Positions 1 to 10,491 of a stretch of DNA of 64,000 bases are shown piece after piece (positions within the stretch are counted from its first letter, which is position 1; each line of letters opens with the position of its first letter). Under the pieces are notes generated by a model, which did no database searches, was not told the DNA's origin, and saw nothing but the letters and a program-made list of their open reading frames with translations. The translations under genes and the position numbers were made by a program. The stretch is from Streptomyces sp. RerS4 (GTDB lineage Bacteria; Actinomycetota; Actinomycetes; Streptomycetales; Streptomycetaceae), in the NCBI RefSeq assembly GCF_023515955.1, contig NZ_CP097322.1, positions 2,999,501 through 3,063,500 on the forward strand, in the 5' to 3' direction.

Positions 1-24
1 GGTTCGAAGCCGGGGGCCTGGGTC

Positions 25-87
25 TGTCTTGTGGATCAGGCCGGATCAGGCACCGGGCGTCGCGAGCCCGGCATGATCCACAAGACA
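25..87. repeat. Inverted repeat with nested hairpin
   Basis: A perfect 14-bp inverted repeat (TGTCTTGTGGATCA at 25-38, its complement at 74-87) encloses a second 6-bp stem (CCGGGC/GCCCGG at 54-59 and 65-70). It lies about 90 bp beyond the 3' end of hutF, on that gene's downstream side. The long arms without a T-run look more like a small inverted-repeat element or the edge of an insertion than a simple terminator, but no transposase gene is visible inside the window. Confidence 0.5.
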
Positions 88-111
88 CGGCCTAGCCCCC
101 GGACCCCCGCA

Positions 112-135
112 CCTCAAACGCCGGCGGGGCTGATT
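112..135. repeat. Common Streptomyces intergenic motif
   Basis: The stretch CCTCAAACGCCGGCGGGGCT followed by GATT resembles a short palindromic-type sequence often seen downstream of Streptomyces genes. It sits 43 bp past the hutF stop codon, where transcript ends would be expected. The resemblance is from memory and its role is unknown. Confidence 0.35.
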
Positions 136-177
136 CTTTCAGGGGCTGATTTTTTCAAGGGGTGGGACCGAAAAGCG

Positions 178-1518
178 TCAGCCTCGGACGGCTGCGATGG
201 ATGCGGACAGGGCGGACGGGACGTCCGGGACCAGGGTGTGGGCGCCGTCGCGGACGATGTGGCGGCCGGCGACCACCGTGTGGCGGACATCGGCGGCCGT
301 CGCCGCGAAGACGGCCGTCTCGGCGCCGAGGCGCGGCAGCGGCCCCGCCGTGCGGACGGAGTCCAACGCGATGGTGGTGAAGTCCGCGAGCGCGCCCGCC
401 TCCAGGCGCCCCGCGTCGGGGCGGCCGAGGGCCGCGTGACCGTCGGCGGTGGCGGCCGTCAGCAGCGCGTTCGCCGTCCAGTGCCCCCGCGTGTGGCTGC
501 GCAGCCGCTCGTTCAGCTCCATCGCGCGGGCCTCCTCCAGCAGGTCGATCACCGCGTGGCTGTCGCTGCCCAGGGACAGCGGGCTGCCCGCGCGCTGGAG
601 CCGGCCCGCCGGGCCGATGCCGTCGGCGAGGTCGCGTTCGGTGGTCGGGCACATGCAGGTGCCGGTGGCGCTGCCGCCGAGCAGCGCGATGTCGACGTCG
701 GTGAGGTGCGTGTTGTGGACGCCCGTCGTGCGCGGGCCGAGCACCCCGTGGTCAGCGAGGAGCTGCGTCGGCGTCCGCCCGTGCGCGGCCTGGCAGGCCT
801 CGTTCTCGGCGGTCTGCTCCGAGAGGTGCACGTGCAGGGGCGCCCGCCGCTCCTCGGCCCAGCGGGCGACGGTGGCCAGCTGCCCGGCCGGTACGGCGCG
901 CACGGAGTGGATCGCCGCGCCGATCAGGGCGTGCTCGCGCGGCTTGAGGCCGCTCACCCGCTCCGCCCAGGCGTCCGCGCTGCCGTCGGAGAAGCGCAGC
1001 TGGTGCGGGTTGGGGGCCTCGCCGAAGCCGGCGGCGAGGTAGGCGGTGTCCAGGAGGGTGATCCGGATGCCCGCGGCGGCGGCCGCCTCGATGAGGGCCT
1101 CGCCCATCGCGTTGGGGTCGGCGTACGGGGCGCCGCCGGGCGCGTGGTGGACGTAGTGGAACTCGCCGACGTTGGTGACGCCGGCCAGCGCCATCTCCGC
1201 GTACACCGCGCGGGCCAGCGCGAAGTACGTGTCGGGGGTGAGGTTCTGGGCCACCTGGTACATGAACTCGCGCCAGGTCCAGAAGGTTCCCGAGCCCACC
1301 TGCACCAGCGACCGAAGCGCCCGGTGGAAGGCGTGCGAGTGCGCGTTGGCCAGACCCGGGACGGTCAGGCCGCGCAGCACCTCGGCCCCCGGCGGCGGGG
1401 TCTCGACGCCGGCGCGCAGGGCGGCGATCCGGCCGTCGGCGGAAACGTCCAGGGCGACGCCCGGCTCGACGTGGGCGGCGAGCCAGGCGTGCTCCAGCCA
1501 GTACGTGGTCAGCGGCAC
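178..1518 (-). CDS. hutF: Formimidoylglutamate deiminase (HutF)
   Basis: Amidohydrolase-superfamily enzyme that deiminates N-formimino-L-glutamate to N-formyl-L-glutamate and ammonia in histidine degradation. The 446-aa protein has the metal-binding HxH (residues 60 and 62, in LANAHSHAFH), a later GVHNTHL histidine and a C-terminal SLGSDSHAVIDLLEEAR segment typical of the HutF branch; length is normal for the family. I chose the GTG at 1518 because the protein begins there with the usual strand [13 protein letters not shown], and it overlaps the upstream amidohydrolase gene by 10 bp, implying translational coupling. The reading frame stays open further upstream, but that part is antisense-free overlap with the neighbour and not family-like. 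Last gene of the hut operon here; hutI is not in the window. Confidence 0.9.
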   Translation of the reverse strand: MPLTTYWLEHAWLAAHVEPGVALDVSADGRIAALRAGVETPPPGAEVLRGLTVPGLANAHSHAFHRALRSLVQVGSGTFWTWREFMYQVAQNLTPDTYFALARAVYAEMALAGVTNVGEFHYVHHAPGGAPYADPNAMGEALIEAAAAAGIRITLLDTAYLAAGFGEAPNPHQLRFSDGSADAWAERVSGLKPREHALIGAAIHSVRAVPAGQLATVARWAEERRAPLHVHLSEQTAENEACQAAHGRTPTQLLADHGVLGPRTTGVHNTHLTDVDIALLGGSATGTCMCPTTERDLADGIGPAGRLQRAGSPLSLGSDSHAVIDLLEEARAMELNERLRSHTRGHWTANALLTAATADGHAALGRPDAGRLEAGALADFTTIALDSVRTAGPLPRLGAETAVFAATAADVRHTVVAGRHIVRDGAHTLVPDVPSALSASIAAVRG

Positions 1519-2794
1519 GCGAGTCCTTCCAGTACGTCGGCGAGCGCGAGGACGCCGGCCACGCAGTCGTCCTCGGCGGCGAACTCCCTCGGGGAGTGGG
1601 AGACGCCCGTGGGGTTGCGTACGAACAGCATCGCGGTCGGGACGGCCGCGGAGAGGATTCCGGCGTCGTGTCCCGCTCCGGTGCCGAGCACCGGGACGGC
1701 CCCGCCGAGGATGCGGTTCAGCTCGTCGCGCAGGGCGTGCTCGAACTCCACGACGGGGGTGAACGACTCGCGGACGACGGCGAGGTCGATGCCGTCCCGG
1801 TCGGCCTGTTCGCGGGCGGCCTTCTCGATGGCGGTGACGACCGTGTCGAGGGTGGCCTGGTCGGCGGCGCGGGAGTCGAGCCAGCCGCGCACGAGGGAGG
1901 GGATGGCGTTGACGCCGTTGGGTTCGACGGCGATCTTCCCGAAGGTGGCGACGGCCCCGGCGAGGGCGGCCTCGCGTCGGGCGGCCAGCACCGTCTGCGC
2001 GTACGTCAGCATCGGGTCGCGGCGGTCCACGAGACGGGTGGTGCCGGCGTGGTTGGCCTCGCCGTGGAAGTCGAAGCGCCAGCGGCCGTGCGGCCAGATC
2101 GCGGAGGCGATGCCGACGCGGTCCCCGGACAGGTCGAGGGCGCGGCCCTGTTCGACGTGCAGCTCGACGAAGGCACCGATGCGGGCGAGGCGTTCTGGGT
2201 CGGGCCCGATCGCGTCGGGGTCGTAGCCGGCGCGTTCCATCGCCTCGGGCAGGCGCACGCCGTCGCCGTCGCGCAGTTCGTACGCCTTCTCCTTGCTCAG
2301 CTGTCCGGCGGCGAGCCGGGAGCCGACGCAGGCCAGGCCGAAGCGGGCGCCTTCCTCGTCGCCGAAGTTGGTGATGGCGAGGGGACGGGTGGGGGTCGCG
2401 CCGCGGGCGCGCAGTTCGTCCAGGGCGGCGAAGGAGGAGACCACGCCGAGGGGGCCGTCGAAGGCGCCGCCGTCGGGGACGGAGTCCAGGTGCGAGCCGG
2501 TGACGACGGCGTCCCCGGCGAGGGGGTCGCCGAGCCAGGCCCACTGGTTGCCGTTGCGGTCGATCTCGTACGTCAGGCCGCGCGACTCGGCCTGCGCCCG
2601 GAACCAGGCGCGGCAGTCGGCGTCGGCGCCGGTCCAGGCGTAGCGGCGGTAGCCGCCGCTGCCGCTGTCGCGGCCGATGGGGGCGAGTTCGTTCCACATG
2701 CTGTGGAAGCCCGAGCGTGCCGGGCCGGCGGGGGACCCCGCCCCCGGGGCCCCGGAGGGGGCGCCGGGGGCGGGGACGGCCTCGTGGGAGGGGC

Positions 2795-2798
<4 letters not shown>
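1509..2798 (-). CDS. M20-family amidohydrolase (AllC-like) of the hut operon
   Basis: Zinc-dependent M20 peptidase-family hydrolase of the allantoate amidohydrolase / N-carbamoyl-amino-acid hydrolase type, 429 aa. The metal site is visible: [15 protein letters not shown] (H103, D105, D114) followed by [11 protein letters not shown] with the catalytic Glu pair. It starts with GTG at 2798, which overlaps the hutU stop codon as GTGA, so the two are translationally coupled; about 33 N-terminal residues precede the conserved core that begins near [12 protein letters not shown]. Because it lies between hutU and hutF, its substrate is more likely a histidine-pathway product, such as N-formylglutamate, than allantoate. 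That substrate assignment is inference. Confidence 0.75.
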
Positions 2799-4474
<1,676 letters not shown>

Positions 4475-4505
4475 GGCGGGTGCCTCCTCCGATGTTGGTC
4501 AATCC

Positions 4506-4540
4506 ATTCACATCCTCTCTGGATGAATAGATCCAGTCAA
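4506..4540 (-). promoter_or_regulatory. hutU promoter and overlapping inverted repeat
   Basis: Reading the minus strand, TTGACT (4535-4540) and GAGGAT (4512-4517) are separated by 17 bp, a good sigma-HrdB-like pair. An imperfect inverted repeat (ATTCACATCC at 4506-4515 and GGATGAAT at 4521-4528) covers the -10 region and spacer, where a repressor would block transcription. The RpiR protein encoded at 6008-6850 is one candidate binder, by proximity only. Confidence 0.5.
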
Positions 4541-4578
4541 CAGCTGCGGGCGGGTCCGCCGGATGATGGGATGCGGAC

Positions 4579-5985
4579 ATGGCCTCCGAGACGCACGCAC
4601 ACGTGACGGACGCGCACGATCCCCATGCCTTCACCGGGGCCGCCGACGCCGCTGCCGCCGATGCCGGCGCCGGTGCGCGCCGCGATCGGGCCGTACGGGC
4701 CGCCGTGGAGCGGGGCCTGCTGGACGTCGAGCCGGTGGTCTGCCTGCTCGACGTGGCCGGCATCCGGGCCTCCGCCGCCGCCCTGACCGGCGCCTTCGCG
4801 GCGCACCTGGCGCCCGGCACCCCGGTGCTGCACGCCTTCGCGGTGAAGGCCGCCCCGCTGGTTCCCGTCCTGCGGCTGCTCGCCGCCTCGGGACTCGGCT
4901 GCGAGGTCGCCGGCCCCGGCGAGCTGGCCCTCGCCCGCGCCGCCGGGGTACCGGCGGAGCGGACGGTGCTGGACTCCCCCGCGAAGACGCAGGCCGAGCT
5001 GCGCGAGGCGCTGGCGCTGGGCATCGCCGTCAACGTCGACAACCGCCAGGAGCTGGAGCGACTCGACGCCCTGGTCGCGGCGGCCCCCACGGCCTCCCCG
5101 ATCGGCGTACGGATCAACCCCCAGACGGGCGCGGGCACCATCGACGCCCTGTCGACCGCGACCGCCACCTCCAAGTTCGGCATCGCGCTGCGCGACCCCG
5201 GCGCCCGCGAATGGCTCGTACGGAACTACGTACGCCGTCCGTGGTTGACGCGGCTGCACGTCCACTCGGGCTCGCAGGGCGTGCCGCTGCCGCTGATCGC
5301 GGCGGGGGTAAGGGAACTGCACGCGCTGGCCGAGGAGATCAACGCGGCGGCCGGCCGCCGCCAGGTCGACACGCTGGACATCGGCGGCGGCCTGCCCGTC
5401 AACTTCGCCTCCGACGCCACCACCCCGACCTACGAGGAGTACGCGCGGGCCCTGCGCGAGGCGGTGCCGACGCTGTTCGACGGCTCGTACGGCCTGGTCA
5501 CGGAGTTCGGCCGGTCGCTGCTGGCCAAGCACGGCACGGTGCTCGCCCGCGTCGAGTACACGAAGGTGACGGGGGGCCGTCCCATCGCCGTGACCCACGC
5601 CGGCGTGCAGCTGGCCACGCGCACCGTGTACGCCCCGCAGGCCTGGCCGCTGCGCGTGCTTCCGTACGACGCCAAGGGCGCCCCGAAGACCGGGCCCCCG
5701 CTGGTGCAGGACGTCGCGGGCCCGGCCTGCTTCGCCGGTGACCTGCTCGCGACCGCCCGGCAGCTGCCGGAGCTGGCGCCGGGTGACGTCATCGCCCTCC
5801 CGGACACGGGCGCGTACTTCTTCACGGCCCACTACGGCTACAACAGCCTGCTCCGCCCGGCCGTGTACGGGTTCACCACCGGCGCGCCGCACGGCGTCGG
5901 CTTCGCCCTGGCCCGCCCCGCGCAGTCCCTCGCCGCGCTCGTGGACGAGGCGGGCGGCGCGCTCGGGGACGCGCTGCTGGCGTAG
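4579..5985 (+). CDS. DapDC-like PLP-dependent decarboxylase (fold type III)
   Basis: A 468-aa cytosolic enzyme of the alanine-racemase-fold diaminopimelate/ornithine decarboxylase family. The PLP lysine is K90 in HAFAVKAAP; the phosphate-binding glycine loop is LDIGGGLPV; HVHSGSQ and the C-terminal CFAGD and DTGAYFF blocks form the partner-subunit active site. It is probably not the housekeeping lysA: the C-terminal signature reads CFAGD rather than CESGD and it stands alone rather than next to thrA/hom genes. The substrate cannot be read from sequence. It is transcribed away from hutU and ends 22 bp before the convergent RpiR gene. No strong ribosome-binding site precedes the ATG. Confidence 0.75.
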   Translation: MASETHAHVTDAHDPHAFTGAADAAAADAGAGARRDRAVRAAVERGLLDVEPVVCLLDVAGIRASAAALTGAFAAHLAPGTPVLHAFAVKAAPLVPVLRLLAASGLGCEVAGPGELALARAAGVPAERTVLDSPAKTQAELREALALGIAVNVDNRQELERLDALVAAAPTASPIGVRINPQTGAGTIDALSTATATSKFGIALRDPGAREWLVRNYVRRPWLTRLHVHSGSQGVPLPLIAAGVRELHALAEEINAAAGRRQVDTLDIGGGLPVNFASDATTPTYEEYARALREAVPTLFDGSYGLVTEFGRSLLAKHGTVLARVEYTKVTGGRPIAVTHAGVQLATRTVYAPQAWPLRVLPYDAKGAPKTGPPLVQDVAGPACFAGDLLATARQLPELAPGDVIALPDTGAYFFTAHYGYNSLLRPAVYGFTTGAPHGVGFALARPAQSLAALVDEAGGALGDALLA

Positions 5986-6007
5986 CCGTTCGGGCTGCTC
6001 CGTCGGG

Positions 6008-6850
6008 CTACTCCACGAAGAGCCCGCGCGCCGCCGCCCGGGTGTCGAAGGCCTCCAGGCGGGCCTGGGCGTCCGGCAGCGCGTCCGCCATGGCCTCCAG
6101 CAGCACGCGACCCAGCAGCATCGGCGCGCACGCGGTGTCGAAGGCCAGGCCGGTACCGACGGGCGCCGGGATCAGCAGGTCCGAGTGCCGGGCGACGGGC
6201 GCGAAGGCCGAATCGGCGACGGTCACCACTGTCAGCCCGGCCGCCCGCGCGTGCTCCAGCGCCTCCACGACCTCGCGGGGGTGACGGGGCAGCGCGAAGC
6301 AGAGCAGCGCCGAGGCGCCGGCGCCGACGGCCGCGTCGATGCGGTCGGCGAGCATGGAGCCGCCCTCGTCGAGGAGCCGTACGTCCGGATGCACCTTCGC
6401 CGCGAAGTAGGCGAAGCCACGCGCCTGGGAGGACGCCGCCCGCAGCCCCAGCACCGGCAGCGGCGCGGACCCGGCGATGAGCCGGCCGGCCTCCTCGACC
6501 GGCGTCGGGTCGGCGAGCATCGCCGACAGCCGACGCAGGTTCTCGATCTCGCCCTGGACGGCCTGCTGGTACTCGTTGTACGCCTCCTCGCGCACCGGTT
6601 CCGGCCGCCCGGCGGGCGCCACCTCGCGCAGGTGGCGGCGCAGCGCCGGGTATCCGTCGAAGCCGAGGGCCACCGCGAAGCGGGTCACCGACGGCTGGCT
6701 CACCCCGGCCAGCTCGGCGAGTTCCACGCTGGACAGGAACGGCACCTCGGCGGCGCCGCGCACCATGCAGTGCGCGATCCGCCGCTGGGTCGGCGTCAGC
6801 CGGTGCCCCTCGAACAGCTTCTGCAGCCGCGCGGCCGGGCTGTCGTTCAT
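6008..6850 (-). CDS. RpiR/MurR-family transcriptional regulator
   Basis: A 280-aa DNA-binding protein. The N-terminal HTH_6 domain contains ELAELAGVSQPSVTRFAVALG, typical of RpiR proteins, followed from about residue 125 by a SIS sugar-phosphate-isomerase-type domain (LPVLGLRAASSQARGFAYF and ALLCFALPRHPREVVEALEHA). I chose ATG 6850 because GGGGA lies 6 nt upstream; a second ATG 12 bp earlier (6862) would add four residues. It is convergent with the PLP decarboxylase and near the hut genes, so it may regulate one of these. The effector is unknown; SIS-domain regulators normally sense phosphosugars, although non-sugar roles exist. Confidence 0.85.
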   Translation of the reverse strand: MNDSPAARLQKLFEGHRLTPTQRRIAHCMVRGAAEVPFLSSVELAELAGVSQPSVTRFAVALGFDGYPALRRHLREVAPAGRPEPVREEAYNEYQQAVQGEIENLRRLSAMLADPTPVEEAGRLIAGSAPLPVLGLRAASSQARGFAYFAAKVHPDVRLLDEGGSMLADRIDAAVGAGASALLCFALPRHPREVVEALEHARAAGLTVVTVADSAFAPVARHSDLLIPAPVGTGLAFDTACAPMLLGRVLLEAMADALPDAQARLEAFDTRAAARGLFVE

Positions 6851-6963
6851 GGCCGTCCCCATCCGTCCCGTCCGTCCCCGGTGCGATATTCACTCACGGT
6901 GCACTCTGCATGTGGTTATGCAGCTGGGCAAGCCACGCCCGTGATCCGGACGCGCGACACGAC

Positions 6964-7009
6964 GTACGACGTACGTAGTGCAGCGTACGCAGTACGGCGT
7001 ACGTAGTAC
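6964..7009. repeat. GTAC heptad array (first copy)
   Basis: GTAC occurs at 6964, 6971, 6985, 6992, 6999 and 7006, always a multiple of 7 nt apart; the missing position 6978 reads GTGC. So this is seven (GTACNNN) units with one mutated. It lies in the 227-bp gap between the RpiR gene and the small membrane-protein gene. A second array with the same 7-nt phase is at 19380. No function is known to me. Confidence 0.7.
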
Positions 7010-7077
7010 CTGCACGGTTCGCCGATACGGGTGCTAACCCCAGTGCCCGGCGCCGCGGCCGTTCCTACTGTGGGGGC

Positions 7078-7455
7078 ATGACAGCCGACTCGCCGCAGGT
7101 CCAGGACCTGAAGAAGGAACTCGCCGCGACGCTGGAGGCCCGGCGCGAGCTGGGGCCGGAGTACGAGCCCGCGTTGGTGGAGTCGTTCGTGGAGAAGGTC
7201 GACTCCCAGGTACGCCGCCGGCTCGCCGAGGAGCGCCTGCTGTCCGCCCGGGGCGGCGCGGCCCCGTCCTGGACGGCCGAGGGCGGCCTCGCCGAGCGCT
7301 TCGGCTTCGCGGTCGTGACGCTGGTCCTGGCGATCCCGCTCTCCGCCATCGGCGCCGCGCAGGCGGGCTTCGGCGGCCTCCTGGTCGCCTGGGCGGGCAT
7401 CGTCGGCGTCAACCTCGCCCACACCGGCCGGCTGCGCCGCCGCACCGGGGAGTGA
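7078..7455 (+). CDS. Small conserved membrane protein
   Basis: A 125-aa protein of unknown function. Residues 1-60 are charged and helical (LKKELAATLEARRELGPEY, then a VEKVDSQVRRRLAEER segment). Residues about 78-115 hold two closely spaced hydrophobic helices ending in a basic tail (RLRRRTGE), so the N terminus is probably cytoplasmic. Proteins of this build are common in actinomycetes as cytoplasmic-domain-plus-two-TM proteins, but I do not recognise a named family. ATG at 7078 follows no clear ribosome-binding site. Confidence 0.65.
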   Translation: MTADSPQVQDLKKELAATLEARRELGPEYEPALVESFVEKVDSQVRRRLAEERLLSARGGAAPSWTAEGGLAERFGFAVVTLVLAIPLSAIGAAQAGFGGLLVAWAGIVGVNLAHTGRLRRRTGE

Positions 7456-7836
7456 CCCGCCCGACGCCGGTGTCGATCCACCGGGTCGATCCACCCGGGT
7501 CGATCCACCCGCGTCGAGGAAGTGGCGCGGGGACCGTCGGCACCCCCGGCAAGGCCGGGGGCCGGGACGACGACGGTCCCCGCGCGGGACACGGGCCGGG
7601 TCAGGGCCGTCCGCGTCCATGACGTCCGCGCGCTCCGGGAGCCGCTCCGGAGGTACGCAAGCGCCGTAGGTGGCGCCGGCCGAGGCGGCCCCGGTTCCCC
7701 GGGGTCCCCGCCGACATCCACCACTGTGCCCCGGCCGTGTTAAGCCGGTGCTGCCACCACATGTCGGCTCCGTACCGTTTGCGCGACGCGAATCAACCGC
7801 GGCGTTCCGGCCGGCGCGCACCGTGACGCGTGGTGG
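7456..7836. other. Intergenic region with short tandem repeats
   Basis: No gene supported. Immediately after the membrane-protein stop lie three tandem copies of a 13-14-bp unit (GTCGATCCACC plus CGG) at 7472-7512. A small hairpin (CCCCCGG/CCGGGGG at 7543-7561) may act as a terminator. The remaining 270 bp up to the cbs stop codon hold nothing I can identify; open frames here are ordinary GC-rich shadows. Confidence 0.5.
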
Positions 7837-9225
7837 CTACTTCGCGCCCTTGGCGAGGAACGCCAGCAGGTCCTGCCGGCTGACCACACCGGTCGGCTTG
7901 CCCTCGACCAGCACGATCGCGGCGTCGGCCTCGCCGAGGACGCCCATCAGCTCCGACACCGGCTCACCGGAGCCGACCTGCGGCAGCGGCGGGCTCATGT
8001 GCTTCTCCAGCGGGTCTCCGAGGGAAGCCCGCTGCGCGAAGAGCGCCGCGAGCAGTTCCTTCTCGACCACGGAGCCGATGACCTCGGCGGCCATGACGTC
8101 GGGGTGGCCGGCGCCCGGCTTGACGATCGGCATCTGCGAGACGGCGTACTCGCGCAGCACCTCGATGGCCTGGCCGACGGTCTCCTCGGGGTGCATGTGC
8201 ACCAGCGAGGGGATACCGCCCTCCTTGTCGGCGAGGACGTCGCCGATGCGCGCGGCGGGGCCGGCCTCCTCCAGGAAGCCGTGACCGGCCATCCACTCGT
8301 CGCTGAAGATCTTGCTGAGGTAGCCGCGACCGCTGTCCGGCAGCAGCACGACGACCACGTCGTCGGGGCCGAGGCCCTCGGCGGCGCGCAGCGCGGCGAC
8401 GACCGCCATGCCGCAGGACCCGCCGACGAGCAGGCCCTCCTCCTTGGCGAGGCGGCGGGTCATCTGGAAGGAGTCCTTGTCGGACACCGCGATGATCTCG
8501 TCGGTCACGTTCGGGTCGTAGGCGGTCGGCCAGAAGTCCTCGCCGACGCCCTCGACGAGGTACGGGCGACCGGAGCCGCCGGAGTACACGGAGCCCTCGG
8601 GGTCGGCGCCGATGACCTTGACCTTGCCGCCGGAGACCTCCTTCAGGTAGTTGCCGGTACCGGAGATCGTGCCGCCCGTGCCGACGCCCGCGACGAAGTG
8701 AGTGATCTTCCCCTCAGTCTGTTCCCACAGCTCGGGACCGGTCGTCTCGTAGTGCGAACGGGGGTTGTTCGGGTTGCTGTACTGGTCGGGCTTCCAGGCG
8801 CCCGGCGTCTCGCGCACGAGGCGGTCGGAGACGTTGTAGTACGAGTCCGGGTGCTCGGGGTCGACGGCGGTCGGGCAGACGACGACCTCGGCGCCGTAGG
8901 CGCGCAGCACGTTGATCTTGTCCAGGGACACCTTGTCAGGGCAGACGAAGATGCACTTGTAGCCCTTCTGCTGGGCCACGATGGCGAGTCCTACGCCGGT
9001 ATTGCCGCTGGTCGGCTCCACGATGGTGCCACCGGGCCTGAGGGCACCGCTCTGCTCGGCGGCCTCGATCATCCGGACGGCGATCCGGTCCTTCACGGAG
9101 CCGCCGGGGTTGAAGTACTCGACCTTCGCCAGAACGGTGGCCTGAAGGCCTTCGGTCACACGGTTGAGCTTCACCAGCGGGGTGTTGCCGACGAGGCTGA
9201 TCATCGAGTCGTGGAATTGCACCAT
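7837..9225 (-). CDS. cbs: Cystathionine beta-synthase with CBS domains
   Basis: PLP enzyme that condenses serine with homocysteine to cystathionine in reverse transsulfuration. The 462-aa protein has the fold-II PLP lysine motif GGSVKDRIAVRM, the substrate loop PTSGNTGVGLA, GVGTGGTISGTG, and a C-terminal pair of CBS domains from about residue 335 (VHMHPEETVGQAIEVLREY, VVSRQDLLAFLAKG). I start it at ATG 9225 (MVQFHDSMISLVGNTP). A TTG at 9234 in the same frame would add three residues but contradicts the GGAG that precedes the ATG. Single gene, convergent with the small membrane-protein gene. Confidence 0.92.
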   Translation of the reverse strand: MVQFHDSMISLVGNTPLVKLNRVTEGLQATVLAKVEYFNPGGSVKDRIAVRMIEAAEQSGALRPGGTIVEPTSGNTGVGLAIVAQQKGYKCIFVCPDKVSLDKINVLRAYGAEVVVCPTAVDPEHPDSYYNVSDRLVRETPGAWKPDQYSNPNNPRSHYETTGPELWEQTEGKITHFVAGVGTGGTISGTGNYLKEVSGGKVKVIGADPEGSVYSGGSGRPYLVEGVGEDFWPTAYDPNVTDEIIAVSDKDSFQMTRRLAKEEGLLVGGSCGMAVVAALRAAEGLGPDDVVVVLLPDSGRGYLSKIFSDEWMAGHGFLEEAGPAARIGDVLADKEGGIPSLVHMHPEETVGQAIEVLREYAVSQMPIVKPGAGHPDVMAAEVIGSVVEKELLAALFAQRASLGDPLEKHMSPPLPQVGSGEPVSELMGVLGEADAAIVLVEGKPTGVVSRQDLLAFLAKGAK

Positions 9226-9356
9226 GTTCTCCAAGGAGGGGACTCCACGGGTTCTCCGGGAGGTCGGGCCAGAGTATGCGGAAAGAGATTGACCGACCGG
9301 CCGTACGGGGCAGGTAGGTCAACAACGCCAGACAGGGAAGCGAGGTGGCCTGAAGG

Positions 9357-10382
9357 GTGTCCAGGGCGAGAACGGCCCGCCGGATCGCGGCGGGGGCAGC
9401 GTACGGCGGAGGCGGACTCGGACTGGTCGGCGTGGCCACGGTCGGACTGGTGCTCGCGGAGGTGCAGTTCGCGAAGCGCACGGTCGGCAACGGCCTGCCC
9501 GACCCGCCGCGCGCGGACGGGCTCTACGGGAGCGAGTTCGGCGGGCCGGAACTGAGTCCGGGCCCGCTGCGCATGGGCATGCTGGGCGACTCCACGGCGG
9601 CCGGCCTGGGCGTACGGCGGGCCCGCCAGACCCCGGGCGCGCTGCTGGCCTCCGGGCTGGCGGCGGTCGCGGAGCGGCCGGTGGAGCTGCGCAACGTCGC
9701 CCTGTCGGGCGCGATGTCCGACGACCTGGACCGGCAGGTCGGGCTGCTCCTGGACGGGGACGCCCCGCCCCCTGACGTGTGCGTGATCATGATCGGGGCG
9801 AACGACGTGACGCGCCGCATGCCGCTCACCCAGTCGGTCCGCCTCCTGACGGCGGCCGTCCGGCGCCTGCGGCTCGCGGGCTCGGAGGTCGTGGTCGGCA
9901 CCTGCCCGGACCTGGGCACGATCGAGCCGGTGTACCAGCCGCTGCGGTGGATGGCCCGGCGCGTGTCGCGGCAGCTGGCCGCCGCGCAGACCATCGGCGT
10001 GGTCGCGCAGGGCGGACGTACGATTTCGATGGGGGACCTGCTGGGCCCCGAGTTCGCCGCCAACCCCCGCGAGATGTTCGGCCCCGACTCCTACCACCCG
10101 TCGGCGGAGGGCTACGCGACCGCCGCCATGGCGGTGCTCCCGACGCTGTGCGCGGCGGTGGGCGTGTGGCCCGAGTCGGACCGCCTGGACGTCTCCCGGG
10201 ACGAGGACATGCTCCCGGTGGCCAAGGCCGCGTCGGCCGCCGCCGGCGAGGCGGGTACGGAGGTCACGGGCGCCCGTGGACCCTGGGCGCTGCTCAAGCA
10301 CCGCCGCAGGCGTCGGGTTCCGGCCGAGGAGGTCTCCGAACCGGCCACGAACGCTCCGGCCGCCCTGCCGGAATCGGCCTGA
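9357..10382 (+). CDS. Secreted or membrane-anchored SGNH/GDSL hydrolase
   Basis: A 341-aa esterase/lipase-like protein. Residues about 8-33 form one hydrophobic segment (signal anchor). The catalytic blocks are in order: block I GMLGDSTAAGLGVRR with the nucleophile Ser, block III MIGANDVT, and block V DSYHPSAEGY with the Asp-His pair. The C-terminal 80 residues are charged and low complexity. The start is GTG 9357, weakly supported by GAGG about 10 nt upstream. It lies between divergent cbs and the co-directional thiolase gene (109-bp gap). Substrate unknown. Confidence 0.85.
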   Translation: MSRARTARRIAAGAAYGGGGLGLVGVATVGLVLAEVQFAKRTVGNGLPDPPRADGLYGSEFGGPELSPGPLRMGMLGDSTAAGLGVRRARQTPGALLASGLAAVAERPVELRNVALSGAMSDDLDRQVGLLLDGDAPPPDVCVIMIGANDVTRRMPLTQSVRLLTAAVRRLRLAGSEVVVGTCPDLGTIEPVYQPLRWMARRVSRQLAAAQTIGVVAQGGRTISMGDLLGPEFAANPREMFGPDSYHPSAEGYATAAMAVLPTLCAAVGVWPESDRLDVSRDEDMLPVAKAASAAAGEAGTEVTGARGPWALLKHRRRRRVPAEEVSEPATNAPAALPESA

Positions 10383-10491
10383 GGCACGTCCGCAGGAGCG
10401 ACCGGCATCACATGCCCAGGCCGGTGACCTCGACGGTACGGGGCGGTAACTTCGCATGCGGTCCCGCAACGACGCACCCCTTGGAGTCCCG

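Noticed and set aside
1-11. GGTTCGAAGCC resembles a tRNA T-loop at the window edge
   Set aside because: The following sequence does not complete a T-stem and acceptor; there is not enough to support a partial tRNA.
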